A stretch of DNA of 64,000 bases from Salipiger abyssi (GTDB lineage: Bacteria; Pseudomonadota; Alphaproteobacteria; Rhodobacterales; Rhodobacteraceae): assembly GCF_017311415.1 (NCBI RefSeq), contig NZ_JAEKIS010000012.1:105905-169904 (forward strand). The letters are read 5' to 3'. The position numbers and the translations under genes are program-made. Under the pieces are notes generated by a model. That model was given only the letters and a program-made list of their open reading frames with translations. It did no database searches and was not told the DNA's origin. Shown here one piece after another: positions 55,061 through 64,000 of the stretch (positions within the stretch are counted from its first letter, which is position 1; the number at the start of each line of letters is the position of its first letter).

Positions 55061-56041
55061 TCAGGACATGATGACGAAATCGCGCCCGGATCGCCGGTCC
55101 GGATGCAGGGGAAGATCGGTGAAGACGAAGATCATACCGGGATGGCTGTGGCTGGCGATCACCTCCGCGAACGCCTTCTCCGTGCCCACGCGGGTCAGGT
55201 CATGGTCAGCCTGTTCGGCAGAGCCATCATAGGTCAGCGCCTGCCACCGCATGCCACGCGACCCGTCGTCGGGCCCGTGCAGCACGTAGACATGCGGGCC
55301 AAGCGGCTTGCCATCCCAGGTGAGCGGACCTTCGGCGACCTGTCGGTCGTTCTCGAGGATAATGATGCGTTCATCGTGGGAGGACGCCACGATCGAGGTA
55401 ATCGGATAGGTCCCTTCCATGTTCCAGTCCGACGGGTGCTGGCGCGGGGTCAGCGTCTCGAGAACCTTCTCGAACTCGGTCTCTTCGTAATTCCCGAGGA
55501 TGAACCCTGGGTGGACAACGCTGTCCGGCGCCGAACCGCTGGCCGCTATGATGACCGGCGTCCCCAGATGCGTGACCTCGAAGAGCAGCGCAGAGAATTT
55601 CAGCGGCAGCCGGACACAACCGTGGCTGGCCGGATATCCGGGCAGGTTCCCGGCGTGCAGAGCGATCCCGCCCCATGTCAGCCGGTTCATGTTCGGCATC
55701 GGCGCGTTGTTGTAGGTCGATGACCGGTGATCGCGGTCCTTCTGAAGCACGACGAAAACACCGGTCGGGGTTTCGTGCCCGGGCTTTCCGCTCGAACAGG
55801 TCGACACCGCGATGCGCACACCGTTTCGATAGACATGGACCCGCTGCTCATCGAGTGAGACGACAACCGACACTGGCCCGTCCGGCTGCCTCTCGGGGTG
55901 CCAGGTGAATTCGCCGGGCTGGAGAGCGTTCACTTCCTTGAAGACATGCTGACCAGCCAGCGGCCCCGCAAGAAAGGCCAGCCCGGCCGCCCCGGCCAGG
56001 GCCGCGAGCTCCCGTCGTCGCAGTTTCCGATCCTGACCCAT
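55061..56041 (-). CDS. L,D-transpeptidase (YkuD family)
   Basis: 326 residues from the ATG at 56041, preceded by GAGGAGGTG. The arginine-rich N-terminus followed by a hydrophobic stretch (about 13-30) looks like a leader or anchor. The YkuD catalytic motif is complete: IALHAGNLPGYPASHGCVRLP (about 143-163) with the catalytic His and Cys. These enzymes make 3-3 peptidoglycan cross-links or attach proteins to peptidoglycan in the periplasm. The about 150 residues after the catalytic domain are unassigned. It is divergent from the AraC gene. Confidence 0.9.
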   Translation of the reverse strand: MGQDRKLRRRELAALAGAAGLAFLAGPLAGQHVFKEVNALQPGEFTWHPERQPDGPVSVVVSLDEQRVHVYRNGVRIAVSTCSSGKPGHETPTGVFVVLQKDRDHRSSTYNNAPMPNMNRLTWGGIALHAGNLPGYPASHGCVRLPLKFSALLFEVTHLGTPVIIAASGSAPDSVVHPGFILGNYEETEFEKVLETLTPRQHPSDWNMEGTYPITSIVASSHDERIIILENDRQVAEGPLTWDGKPLGPHVYVLHGPDDGSRGMRWQALTYDGSAEQADHDLTRVGTEKAFAEVIASHSHPGMIFVFTDLPLHPDRRSGRDFVIMS

Positions 56042-56226
56042 GCGGCACCTCCTCGAACATGCTGGCGCCTGGAAAGGATATGGCACAGCGCGTCACCTGC
56101 AAAGTGTGGGATGGCGCGGGCAGATGCTGTTCAGCAAGCGACTGGATAGAAACGCTCAGATGCGGCGCGGAAAAGCGCAGACAAATCAGCAGCTACCCGG
56201 TAAGCTTTCTCATAGGTTGACGCCGG

Positions 56227-57222
56227 ATGCGCCCAAACATGTTAAGCTACCACTCAAGACATTGGAAAGAAAATGCCCGCGGTCGCGCCGACTTCGGGTC
56301 ACTGCTTTTCAGTGCTCCAGATCATTTCGATATGTCGAATGGCCCCGACAGGAAGCTGTCGATACATTCGGCGGCCTTTCCCGATATCGGGACCAGCCTG
56401 CTTGGCGTCACGTCATCTGGCCATGAAATCGACCTCGCCGATGACAAATACCTGACGGTCATGATCCCGACGCGGGGACGGACGCATGTTCACATGGACC
56501 GCCGGAAATCCGTGATCGAGGAAGGGGCTGCACTAGCGCTTGGCCCATCAGAGCGCTGGACACGCGTGGAAAAAGGCAACCGCCGGGATTTCCGCGCCAA
56601 CCTTGTCAAGATTTCGCTCGATGCCGCCCCGGTCCGCCATATCCTGCCCGTGGTTGCGGGTGATCCGGTCCTGCCGATCGCGCCCAACGCCCTCGCCGGG
56701 TTCAAGGCGCTGATGGACTACCTGTTCAGAGACCTCGCGTCCCCGATGCCGACGCTGATCCACCGCCCGGCATCGGACCTGTTCGCGGCGCTCGTTCTTG
56801 AGCATATCCGCATGTTGTTCCTCACGGGCATGGACGAGATCATCGACGACACTCCACGGCACGCGCTTGTGGGCCGTGCCGAGGACTACATGGTGGCCCA
56901 TCTTGGCGAGCCCCTCACTGTGCCGATCATGGCCGAGGCGCTCGGTGTATCCGTTCGCCAGCTTCAGGATGCCTTTCGGCAGTCGGTCGGACAATCGCCC
57001 TGGGAACGGCTGACGGCGCATCGTCTGGACAGGGCCCGACGGCGTCTGCTCGCCGGAGGCGGCCCTTCGGTGACCGCGATCGCCTTTGACTGCGGGTTCT
57101 CTCATCTGGGTCGGTTTGCGCAGACCTATCGCGCGGCCTTCGGAGAGGCGCCCTCAACCACGTTTCGCAGGGCGCGCGCGCATTCAAACGCAATTCGGAC
57201 AGACGCCACGCAGAGCGGATAG
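56227..57222 (+). CDS. AraC-family transcriptional regulator
   Basis: 331 residues (or 327 from the ATG at 56239). A cupin-like N-terminal sensing domain (AraC-binding-like, about 25-200) is followed by the double HTH at about 220-320 (LGEPLTVPIMAEALGVSVRQLQDAFRQ; VTAIAFDCGFSHLGRFAQTYRAAFGEAPSTTFR). It lies between the divergent L,D-transpeptidase operon and the downstream plus-strand membrane genes, either of which it might control. Confidence 0.92.
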   Translation: MRPNMLSYHSRHWKENARGRADFGSLLFSAPDHFDMSNGPDRKLSIHSAAFPDIGTSLLGVTSSGHEIDLADDKYLTVMIPTRGRTHVHMDRRKSVIEEGAALALGPSERWTRVEKGNRRDFRANLVKISLDAAPVRHILPVVAGDPVLPIAPNALAGFKALMDYLFRDLASPMPTLIHRPASDLFAALVLEHIRMLFLTGMDEIIDDTPRHALVGRAEDYMVAHLGEPLTVPIMAEALGVSVRQLQDAFRQSVGQSPWERLTAHRLDRARRRLLAGGGPSVTAIAFDCGFSHLGRFAQTYRAAFGEAPSTTFRRARAHSNAIRTDATQSG

Positions 57223-57313
57223 CCCGGCCCTGCTGCAACAGCGTAGCGTCCATGCAGCGTCACGGATCACGGAATGCGTTGAGTCGGATGGCGCGTGCGA
57301 AGGTTGAGGTAGA

Positions 57314-58087
57314 ATGGTCCGATCACCTGAAAACGCTGCTGCGGGGCGCGAGATGTTCCGGTTCGAACGGGCGGGTAGCGATCTGCCGTTCTATCGTGGC
57401 GCCCCGGTTTCCATTTCCGCCGCAGGCTGGCTCATGGTGCTCGCGTCAGTCGCAATTGCGTTCCTAGCGCTCAACATGACGCAACCGATATTTCCGACGG
57501 GTCCGGGCACGTTCATCCCGGCGCTGCTGTTTCTGCTGATCCCTCTTGCCACGCTGGTCATCGTCGCGGGCCGACATGCACCGCTGGCGCTGTTCCGACC
57601 CGTCAGGCGGAGAGACGCCAAGATCATCGTCGGGTTCTTCCTGCTGAACGCGGTCGTGACGGTCGCGCTCGGGCTGCTGGTGACCAGTCTTCTTCACACG
57701 GCGGCCAATCCGGCAGGCGACAGGGCGGCGTCGGCATCGGGGCTGGACCGGGTGCTGTTCTTCGGCTGGACCGCCATCCAGCTGGTCGGGGAAGAGGTCT
57801 TCACGATCCTGCCCTTCCTTGCCGTCCTGACGTTCCTTGACCGCAGCCTGCCAAGGAAAACCGCGATTGCGCTGGCGGCCCTTGGCGCCGCGGTGATCTT
57901 TGCGCTGATCCACCTTCCCACCTACCAATGGAACGTTCCCCAGGCGCTGATCGGCCTTGTCCCCATCCGGATCATCCTGCTGATGCCCTATCTCATCACC
58001 CGCAACATCTGGGCCTCGGCGGGCACGCACATCCTGAACGACTGGACGATCTTCGGGCTGTCGATGGTCGGCGGGGCTCCTGAATGA
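57314..58087 (+). CDS. CPBP-family intramembrane protein, variant motif
   Basis: 257 residues with about 7 membrane helices. CPBP (Abi/CAAX protease) motifs can be traced: GEEVFTILPF for motif 1, FALIHLPTY for motif 2, and GTHILNDW for motif 3. Motif 1 lacks the Arg normally found in EExxxR (Ile here), so proteolytic activity is uncertain. GAGG lies 5 bases before the ATG. The stop overlaps an ATG in the next frame (ATGA), linking it to the LprI-like gene. Confidence 0.82.
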   Translation: MVRSPENAAAGREMFRFERAGSDLPFYRGAPVSISAAGWLMVLASVAIAFLALNMTQPIFPTGPGTFIPALLFLLIPLATLVIVAGRHAPLALFRPVRRRDAKIIVGFFLLNAVVTVALGLLVTSLLHTAANPAGDRAASASGLDRVLFFGWTAIQLVGEEVFTILPFLAVLTFLDRSLPRKTAIALAALGAAVIFALIHLPTYQWNVPQALIGLVPIRIILLMPYLITRNIWASAGTHILNDWTIFGLSMVGGAPE

Positions 58088-58122
58088 CGCAGGTTTCCCG
58101 GTTTTCAAAGAAAGGTCGCCCG

Positions 58123-58728
58123 ATGCACAAGCTCATGCTTACCGTCCTCATCCTGGGGTCCACCCTGCCACTGGCAGCCCGCGCGCAGGACGAACCGGCC
58201 TTCGATTGCACCAGGGCCGAAAGCTCGGCCGAGAAACTGGTCTGTGACGACGCGGCGCTCGGGGCGTTGGACCGGCGGCTTGCGGACCGGTTCGGCGCCG
58301 CGCTGGCCGTCACCAGGGGGCTGGATGCCGGGGCGCAGGAGGCCGAGGACACGTTGCGGGCCACGCAGCGCGGCTGGATCAAGGGCCGGGACGAATGCTG
58401 GAAAGAGCCCGACCTGCGCGCCTGCGTCGAGACGGAGTATCTGCGACGCGAGGCCGAACTGACCGCTCGGTGGATGCTGGAAGACCCGTCGGACATCCGC
58501 GAGCTGATGTGCGGCGACGGGGCGCGGTCACTGACGGTCTATGAATTCGCGACCGAATTGCCCGGCATCCGTGTCGAAGAGGGAGACGGCGTCCATGTCG
58601 GCGCGCTCATGTCGGCGGATATGCCCGGCGCCTACTACGTCGTCCAATGGGGCAGCGTGTCGCTTGGGGACGGGCCACAGATCGAGGACGTCTACGGAGA
58701 GCAAACATCCTGTCGTTTCGCAGGCTGA
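58123..58728 (+). CDS. LprI-like (DUF1311) periplasmic protein
   Basis: 201 residues from the ATG at 58123, where a good signal peptide starts (ending AARAQ) and GAAAGG lies just upstream; an ATG at 58084 overlaps the previous stop and may also be used. The N-terminal LprI/DUF1311 domain has paired cysteines (FDCTRAESSAEKLVCDD; RDECWKEPDLRACVETEY, about 27-105). A C-terminal region of about 75 residues is unassigned. LprI proteins are linked to inhibition of lysozyme; here that role is only inferred. Confidence 0.8.
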   Translation: MHKLMLTVLILGSTLPLAARAQDEPAFDCTRAESSAEKLVCDDAALGALDRRLADRFGAALAVTRGLDAGAQEAEDTLRATQRGWIKGRDECWKEPDLRACVETEYLRREAELTARWMLEDPSDIRELMCGDGARSLTVYEFATELPGIRVEEGDGVHVGALMSADMPGAYYVVQWGSVSLGDGPQIEDVYGEQTSCRFAG

Positions 58729-58760
58729 CAGCCACCTTTTTGTCGAGAGGAGACACCGGA

Positions 58761-59609
58761 ATGCCCAGATTTCTGCGGTTCATGAGAACCGCTACCACAG
58801 CGATGACCCTGACCCTCGCATCTTTCGTGTCGCTGCCGGATGCTGCCCTCGCACAGATGGGGCCGGACTACTGGCAAGTCACGGGCGTGGCGTCGAACGA
58901 CACGCTGAACATCCGCTCCGGACCTGGCACATCGAACCGGGTGGTCGCACGGGCACCGAACGGCGCGGTGTTCCGCAACCTTGGCTGCCGGGGCGAAGGG
59001 ACCGCCCGCTGGTGTCACCTCGAGACGCCGAACGGTCAAATCTCAGGGTGGGCGGCAGGGCGGTATCTGCGCGAAAGCGGTGCGCCGACCGGCGGCACCA
59101 TTGCGGGGCGGCCAGACGTGCCGGAATTGCACGCGCGCAGTTCGGGCGAGATCGAGGTGCGCTTTGCCAGTGGCTGCACGGCGCTGTTCAATCCCATCGG
59201 CCGCGTGATCACCGCGGGAAGTTCGTGTTCCCGCGCGCAACGGTCGGCAGCGGACCAGGCCGTGGCAAGCTATCTGCGCGAAAACAGCCCCGGTGCGGAC
59301 CACAGCGGCGGTGCGTCCACCACCGACGTCAACGTCTCGGGGTCCGGCACGATCTACGGCGGCGCATCGCTGAACGGCAGGATCTTCGGGCACAAGGAAG
59401 GCGCCTATGCGCTGACCGTGTCCGGTGACGGGCTGACTTGCACTGGGCTCCTGCGGCACGCTCCCGGCACGGTCGGAAGCGAAAGCACGAACGTTCACTG
59501 CGTCGGCGGCGCACACGGACTGGCCGTTCTTGTCCGCAATCGCAGCGGCAATGGCAGCACCCTGACCATTACGCTGACCAACGGCACCGGTGGGTATGTG
59601 CTCTTCTGA
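58761..59609 (+). CDS. Secreted SH3b-domain protein
   Basis: 282 residues from the ATG at 58761 with GAGAGGAGA upstream; the frame continues 38 codons upstream into the previous gene. Signal peptide about 1-31 (ending DAALA). An SH3b domain covers about 37-105 (TLNIRSGPGTSNRVVARAP; GCRGEGTARWCHLE; GWAAGRYLRES), closely parallel to the SH3b part of the protein at 54.1-55.0 kb. A Ser/Gly/Thr-rich C-terminal beta region follows, with two Cys near the end. Its position amid envelope genes suggests a cell-wall-associated role. Confidence 0.85.
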   Translation: MPRFLRFMRTATTAMTLTLASFVSLPDAALAQMGPDYWQVTGVASNDTLNIRSGPGTSNRVVARAPNGAVFRNLGCRGEGTARWCHLETPNGQISGWAAGRYLRESGAPTGGTIAGRPDVPELHARSSGEIEVRFASGCTALFNPIGRVITAGSSCSRAQRSAADQAVASYLRENSPGADHSGGASTTDVNVSGSGTIYGGASLNGRIFGHKEGAYALTVSGDGLTCTGLLRHAPGTVGSESTNVHCVGGAHGLAVLVRNRSGNGSTLTITLTNGTGGYVLF

Positions 59610-59736
59610 ACGTCACGGATGTCACACCCTCGTCCCGGGTGCTCCGGGGTGACATCCGCACGTCCGGCCCGGCGCCGCGCGTCCCGTGGCGCCGGGCCAT
59701 CGACCACCCTGCAAGCCCTGACCCGAAAGGCGCATC

Positions 59737-61665
59737 ATGTCCCCCGATCAGATCATCCTGACCCTCATCGCCCTGATGACATCGGCAACGGACCCGGCGT
59801 TCGATCGACTGAAACAGGGGGGCCATGACGACAGGTATCCCGTGACGGTGGAGACCTGCCCGCGACCGCTCGGCGTGCTGGAGGTCGAGGGCAAGACGGT
59901 CATCTGTGGCCGGGTGTCCGTCCCGGAAATCCACGGCACCGAGACCGGAGAGACGATCCCGCTGGCCTTCGCCGTGCTCAAGTCCCGGTCCGCCGCGCCT
60001 GCCTCCGACCCGGTCATCTACCTGCACGGTGGCCCCGGCGGCTATACCGTGCAGACCATCCCTATGAATGCGAAGATCTTCGATTTCCTGCGCGACCGGC
60101 GGGATGTCGTGCTCTTTGATCAGCGCGGTTCCGGGATCTCGGACCAGACGATTGCCTGCTACAACGAGCTGGCCGGGGATTTCCTCGCCTTCGCGAAGCC
60201 CGACGATGACACGATGTTCGGCGCAGATGGGCCGCTGGCCACCTGCCTGGCCGAGACCGTGGAGGCAGGCACCGACCTTGAACCCTACAACACCACCCAG
60301 AGTGCGATGGACGTCCGCGCCATCATGCATGCCCTCGGTTACCCCGAATACAATGCCTTCGGCATTTCCTACGGCACCAAGCTGGGGCAGGAACTGCTGC
60401 GTATCGCGCCCGAGGGTCTGCGATCCGTTGTCATCGACAGCATCAGCCGCGTCGACAATCCGGCCTATGACACCAACGGCGTTCCGGCGGACCAGGCGCT
60501 TGGCTGGATGGTCGACTACTGCATAGCCGACGCAGCCTGCGCCGACGCCTATCCCGACCTCGAAGAAATCATCAGCGCCGCCGGTCGCCGGCTTGCCGAA
60601 GAGCCCAAGGTGATCCTGTCCGGGGAAGAGCTGGATCCGAGCTTCGTCCAGGCGATCCTCGAGCTCAGCAACAAGCGGGCCATGCCCTTCACCGCCTACC
60701 TGCCACAGGTCTACACCGAACTGGCAAAGGGTGAGACCGCGACGCTGCAGACGTTGCTGGCGGGCGGTTTCAACCCGCCGCAGTCGTCCGATGCGATCCT
60801 TGCGGCCTACGGCAAGGGCCTCGATCCGCTGGACAGGACCCTGGCGGAATTCGTCCTGAAACAGGCCGAGGCCATGCGCATGGAAGAAGACAACATCGCC
60901 AGGCTGATGACGACCCTGTCGGACGATCTGTCAGGGTCGGGCGCGGCCCGGACCGAGGCCCTGCTGGACGAGGCGCTGTCTGAGGTCGCGACCACGATGG
61001 AGGCCGACGCGCTTCTGGCGTTCCTGCACGACTACGTGCTCTTCATCGGCCAGTCTCCCGACCGCGACCGCGTCGCCGCCTTCCTTGCCTCCCATGTCCC
61101 GGAAACCGAGACCCCTCGCATCATGGGGCTCTTCGCCGCCATGACGGACGACGATATCGCCGCATTCTACGAACGCGCCCGCGTGGACGCGGCCAATCTG
61201 ACGGCAAAGTCCCGGATGATGTTCACCCTGGGCATCATCGCCTGCCAGGAGGATTACCCCTTCAACTCGCGCGAGGGGTTCGATGCGGTGTCGAAGGGCT
61301 ATCGCTTCCCCGTGATCGACGCGGGCACGCGGGAGTCGACGCTGCGCCTATACGACTTCTGCGACCTCTTCGAAAAGCACCCGCGCGACGGCTTCCACGA
61401 CCCGGTTGTCAGCGACATTCCGGTTCTGGCCATGTCCGGTACAAAGGATACCCAGACCAACCCGGATGCCGCCGAAATGGTGATCCGCACCCTGTCCAAC
61501 GGCCAGGCGGTGCTGTTCCCCGAAGCCGGGCACGCCGTGATCCAGTTCTCGCAATGCGCGCGGGACGTGGCCCTGGGGTTCCTTGAAGACCCCGACGCCC
61601 CGGTGAACGCGGCCTGCACCGAAGGGCTGAAGCCGGAATTCCACATCCCCCAGAAAACTGACTGA
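59737..61665 (+). CDS. Alpha/beta hydrolase with TAP-type C-terminal domain (first copy)
   Basis: 642 residues. The proline-iminopeptidase/TAP-like fold is clear: oxyanion motif LHGGPGG (about 95-101), FDQRGSG, nucleophile in GISYGTK, then a long helical lid, and a C-terminal TAP-like domain with Asp in SGTKDTQT and His in AGHAVIQFS. Paired Cys in the N-terminal region (ETCPRPL, TVICGRV) suggest disulphides and periplasmic location; the short hydrophobic start (IILTLIALM) may be a weak leader. It probably cleaves N-terminal residues from peptides, but esterase activity is possible. Tandem paralogue follows after 15 bases. Confidence 0.87.
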   Translation: MSPDQIILTLIALMTSATDPAFDRLKQGGHDDRYPVTVETCPRPLGVLEVEGKTVICGRVSVPEIHGTETGETIPLAFAVLKSRSAAPASDPVIYLHGGPGGYTVQTIPMNAKIFDFLRDRRDVVLFDQRGSGISDQTIACYNELAGDFLAFAKPDDDTMFGADGPLATCLAETVEAGTDLEPYNTTQSAMDVRAIMHALGYPEYNAFGISYGTKLGQELLRIAPEGLRSVVIDSISRVDNPAYDTNGVPADQALGWMVDYCIADAACADAYPDLEEIISAAGRRLAEEPKVILSGEELDPSFVQAILELSNKRAMPFTAYLPQVYTELAKGETATLQTLLAGGFNPPQSSDAILAAYGKGLDPLDRTLAEFVLKQAEAMRMEEDNIARLMTTLSDDLSGSGAARTEALLDEALSEVATTMEADALLAFLHDYVLFIGQSPDRDRVAAFLASHVPETETPRIMGLFAAMTDDDIAAFYERARVDAANLTAKSRMMFTLGIIACQEDYPFNSREGFDAVSKGYRFPVIDAGTRESTLRLYDFCDLFEKHPRDGFHDPVVSDIPVLAMSGTKDTQTNPDAAEMVIRTLSNGQAVLFPEAGHAVIQFSQCARDVALGFLEDPDAPVNAACTEGLKPEFHIPQKTD

Positions 61666-61680
61666 CCGGAAGGACCTGCC

Positions 61681-63666
61681 ATGTCGCCCGACCAGATCTT
61701 CGCCCTGATCGCCGCCCTCATCGGCGAGCCTGACCCCGAAGCCTTCGCCGATCTGAAAGCCGGCGGTCAGGACGCGGCCTATCCCGTCACGATAACGCCC
61801 TGCGCCCGCCCGGTGGCCCCAACCGAAATCGACGGCAAGACGGTCATCTGCGGCCTGGTCGAGGTGCCCTACGATCATGGCGATCCGGATGGCCGCAAGA
61901 TCGACATCGCCTTCAATCTCTACAAGGCGCATTCCCTGTCGCCCGAACCCGATCCGGTCATCTATCTGCACGGTGGGCCGGGGGACGGCACGGTGTCCCG
62001 CGTCGGGCGGACGATCGGGTTCTTCGAACACCTGCGCGCGCGTCGCGATATCATCGCCATCGACGAGCGCGGCGTGGATTCCAGCGCACCCGACATGGAT
62101 TGCTACGCGACACTCGGCGACCATCTTGCCCCGGTCGTCGAAATGGGGGCGGACGTCGCCGCCGCCGTGCTGGAACAGGACCTCATCAAGAGCTGCCTGG
62201 CCGAGCTCGATGCCAAGGGGATCGACTATTCCCTCATCAACACCGAACAGAACGCAAAGGATGTGCCCGCCGTCATGTCGGCCCTCGGATATGACAGCTA
62301 CAACATCTACGGCATTTCCTACGGCACGAAGCTGACGATGGAGATCCTCCGGCAGGATCCGCCCGGCATCAGGTCGGCGATCATCGACGGCAACGCACCG
62401 CCGTGGCTGCCGCTGTATTCGATGATCTGGCAGGCGCATTCCGAACCGATCCGGGCCAGTCTCGAACCTTGCGAACGCGACCCGGTGTGCAATGCTGCCT
62501 ATCCCGACATCATCGACCGCACCTTTCAGCTGTTCGAGACGCTGGATGCCGAGCCGGTGGATGGGGCGCAGGGGCCGATCGACGTCAATGTTCTCTACGA
62601 GATCCTCAACTACCGGGTGAACATCCACGGCGATTACTCTGCGATGACGCCCTACATCCCGCTCATGGTCACCCAGCTGGAACAGGGCGACCCGACCATC
62701 GCCGACCAATGGGCGGCCGGAGAGATTCCACCGAAAGCCACAAACGCATCCGCGGAAACCGTGCGCACAGCGGCCCTGGCCGCCGGGCTTGCCGACGCGG
62801 AAATGGCCCAGGTCGACGCAATGCTGGCCGCCGCTGAGCACATCCGCCTTGCCGAGGGCACCGTCACCCGTTCCGCGCAGCTGCTCGAGACAGACCTTGA
62901 CGCAGATACCCGCGGCACCGATGTGGCACAGGTCTTCGATGCCCGGCTGGCCGCGGCGATCAAGGATTTGCCGGAGCTGACGGATCGACTCGATGCGGGC
63001 CGGGACTACCTCGCCCTGCGCTTCGAGGAGCCCTCTGCAGACGCCCTGGTCACACTGGCTGACACCCATTTCCCTGCCGAGACCGCGTCCGCTCTGACGC
63101 GACTGGCGCGGCAACTGAGCCCGTCCGACCTTGCGCGGGTCTTCGATCTGATCCGCGTCGACAACCAGGCGACGGTCGATACCGTGGAGGGTGCCTTCCA
63201 GACCTACCTCTACGCCTGTCAGGAAGATTTCTCGGACGGCTGGAATTCCATGGAAAAGTTCATGGAGCTGATGAGGGCCGAAGGCTCGTGGGGGCCGGTC
63301 CTTCAGGACGGCATGGCGCAAGGTGTCGTGTCGTTCCATGCGGCCTGCGAGAACTTTCCCAAGCATCCGCGCGAGGATTGGACCTCGGTCGGCACCACGG
63401 ATGTGCCTGTCCTGTCGATGAATGGCGAGCTGGACACCCAGACCGCCGTCAGCTGGGGCGCGCTCGCCGTGCAGGACTTCGCCAATGCCAAACTGGTCGT
63501 CGTGCCAGAGTCGGGGCACGGCACGATCCGGTTCAGCCAATGCGCGAAGGACATCACGGCTGCCTACATGGAGGACCCGGCAGGCGATCTTGACACATCT
63601 TGCGTAGAAGACCTGAGACTGCCCGTGATGCTGCCTGACGGGACGTTGCACCCTTTGCCGTATTGA
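61681..63666 (+). CDS. Alpha/beta hydrolase with TAP-type C-terminal domain (second copy)
   Basis: 661 residues, a paralogue of the preceding protein with the same MSPDQI start, LHGGPGD, DERGVDSS (replacing DQRGSG), nucleophile in GISYGTK, Asp in NGELDTQT, and His in SGHGTIRFS. The Cys pair (TPCARPV, VICGLVE) is also kept. The catalytic triad is intact while the lid region is diverged, suggesting different substrates after duplication. GGAAGGA precedes the ATG. A long open frame on the opposite strand is a composition shadow. Confidence 0.87.
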   Translation: MSPDQIFALIAALIGEPDPEAFADLKAGGQDAAYPVTITPCARPVAPTEIDGKTVICGLVEVPYDHGDPDGRKIDIAFNLYKAHSLSPEPDPVIYLHGGPGDGTVSRVGRTIGFFEHLRARRDIIAIDERGVDSSAPDMDCYATLGDHLAPVVEMGADVAAAVLEQDLIKSCLAELDAKGIDYSLINTEQNAKDVPAVMSALGYDSYNIYGISYGTKLTMEILRQDPPGIRSAIIDGNAPPWLPLYSMIWQAHSEPIRASLEPCERDPVCNAAYPDIIDRTFQLFETLDAEPVDGAQGPIDVNVLYEILNYRVNIHGDYSAMTPYIPLMVTQLEQGDPTIADQWAAGEIPPKATNASAETVRTAALAAGLADAEMAQVDAMLAAAEHIRLAEGTVTRSAQLLETDLDADTRGTDVAQVFDARLAAAIKDLPELTDRLDAGRDYLALRFEEPSADALVTLADTHFPAETASALTRLARQLSPSDLARVFDLIRVDNQATVDTVEGAFQTYLYACQEDFSDGWNSMEKFMELMRAEGSWGPVLQDGMAQGVVSFHAACENFPKHPREDWTSVGTTDVPVLSMNGELDTQTAVSWGALAVQDFANAKLVVVPESGHGTIRFSQCAKDITAAYMEDPAGDLDTSCVEDLRLPVMLPDGTLHPLPY

Positions 63667-64000
63667 TCGATGGTTTGACCGCCTGAAAGCTTCCAAGGCC
63701 CGCCGGCACCGATGCGCGCTGGCATCGCAGGCAGTCGATCGAACCGCGCTGCCTTGGCCGAAACAGACCAGCACTGCAAATGGGCGATCTGGGGATCAGA
63801 CACCGGCTTCGGCTCGCCCGACGACGGGCGGCTTTGCGGCATTCACCCCAACGTTGACCGGTTGCAGCGAATGTCGGCTGTCCGCCGATTCCGTGGAAAA
63901 ACACTCGTTCGCGAGCGCAGAATATCGAGGTCTGAAAGGGGCGCGAGCGCCTTTCCTGTCAGGCGTTTCGCGATTGCTGCGGTGCGGGAAGGATCTTGGC
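63667..64000. other. Terminal 334 bases without a recognisable gene
   Basis: No credible coding frame. A short GGCGC-GA-GCGCC stem (63940-63951) is present without a T-run. Nothing else could be assigned; a gene may begin beyond the right edge. Confidence 0.4.

Noticed and set aside
61348..63774. An 808-codon open frame on the minus strand
   Set aside because: Antisense shadow of the two TAP-type hydrolase genes, which carry complete catalytic motifs on the plus strand.
63554..63904. Minus-strand frame of 116 codons at the right end
   Set aside because: Cys/Arg/Ser-rich composition and overlap with the second hydrolase; no domain or start signal.

Overview
The window looks like chromosome (or chromid) of a GC-rich alphaproteobacterium, most likely a Rhodobacteraceae/Roseobacter-group species. 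Pointers are a Mur-type Fur regulator divergent from sitABCD, a fused TAXI-type TRAP permease, DUF2218 beside iron uptake genes, and strong third-position GC. No rRNA, tRNA or CRISPR array was seen. Genus is not resolvable by eye.

Region 1 (1-18.4 kb). One reading frame on the minus strand is open from an ATG at 17400 to the left edge: at least 5,800 residues with no C-terminus in view. It opens with a LEPR-XLL surface-protein motif, then about 24 pre-peptidase-C-like beta modules interrupted by three LamG domains and one lectin-like domain, then about 17 CARDB repeats. A HlyD-like periplasmic adaptor is divergent from it.

Region 2 (18.4-31.4 kb). Metal acquisition: an M20 deacetylase, a complete siderophore/haem-type ABC importer, DUF2218, a TonB-dependent receptor, cobyric acid synthase (cobQ), then mur divergent from sitABCD. 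The SitA ligands (His-His-Glu-Asp) indicate Mn/Fe. A FAD amine oxidase and an HD-domain protein follow.

Region 3 (33.4-46.4 kb). A coherent catabolic locus, and the best candidate for an undescribed system. A minus-strand operon encodes an M24 creatinase-like enzyme, a substrate-binding protein, two permeases, an ABC ATPase, a THI5-like protein without signal peptide, and an Asp/Glu/hydantoin racemase. Across a 704-base regulatory region, a plus-strand operon encodes a paralogous substrate-binding protein, two PuuE/imidase-type NodB-fold proteins (the second lacking catalytic residues) and an RpiR regulator that apparently starts at CTG. A second RpiR gene lies at the far end. I infer import and hydrolysis of a cyclic amide, imide or hydantoin-like compound.

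Region 4 (46.4-51.1 kb). A TAXI-TRAP transporter with a class II aldolase-family enzyme and a divergent LysR regulator.

Region 5 (51.1-63.7 kb). A small integrase module (tyrosine recombinase, two related excisionase-like proteins, XRE repressor). It is followed by genes mostly for exported or membrane proteins: a small membrane protein, two SH3b proteins, an L,D-transpeptidase, an AraC regulator, a CPBP-type membrane protein, a LprI-like protein and two tandem TAP-type alpha/beta hydrolases. The last 334 bases show no convincing gene.
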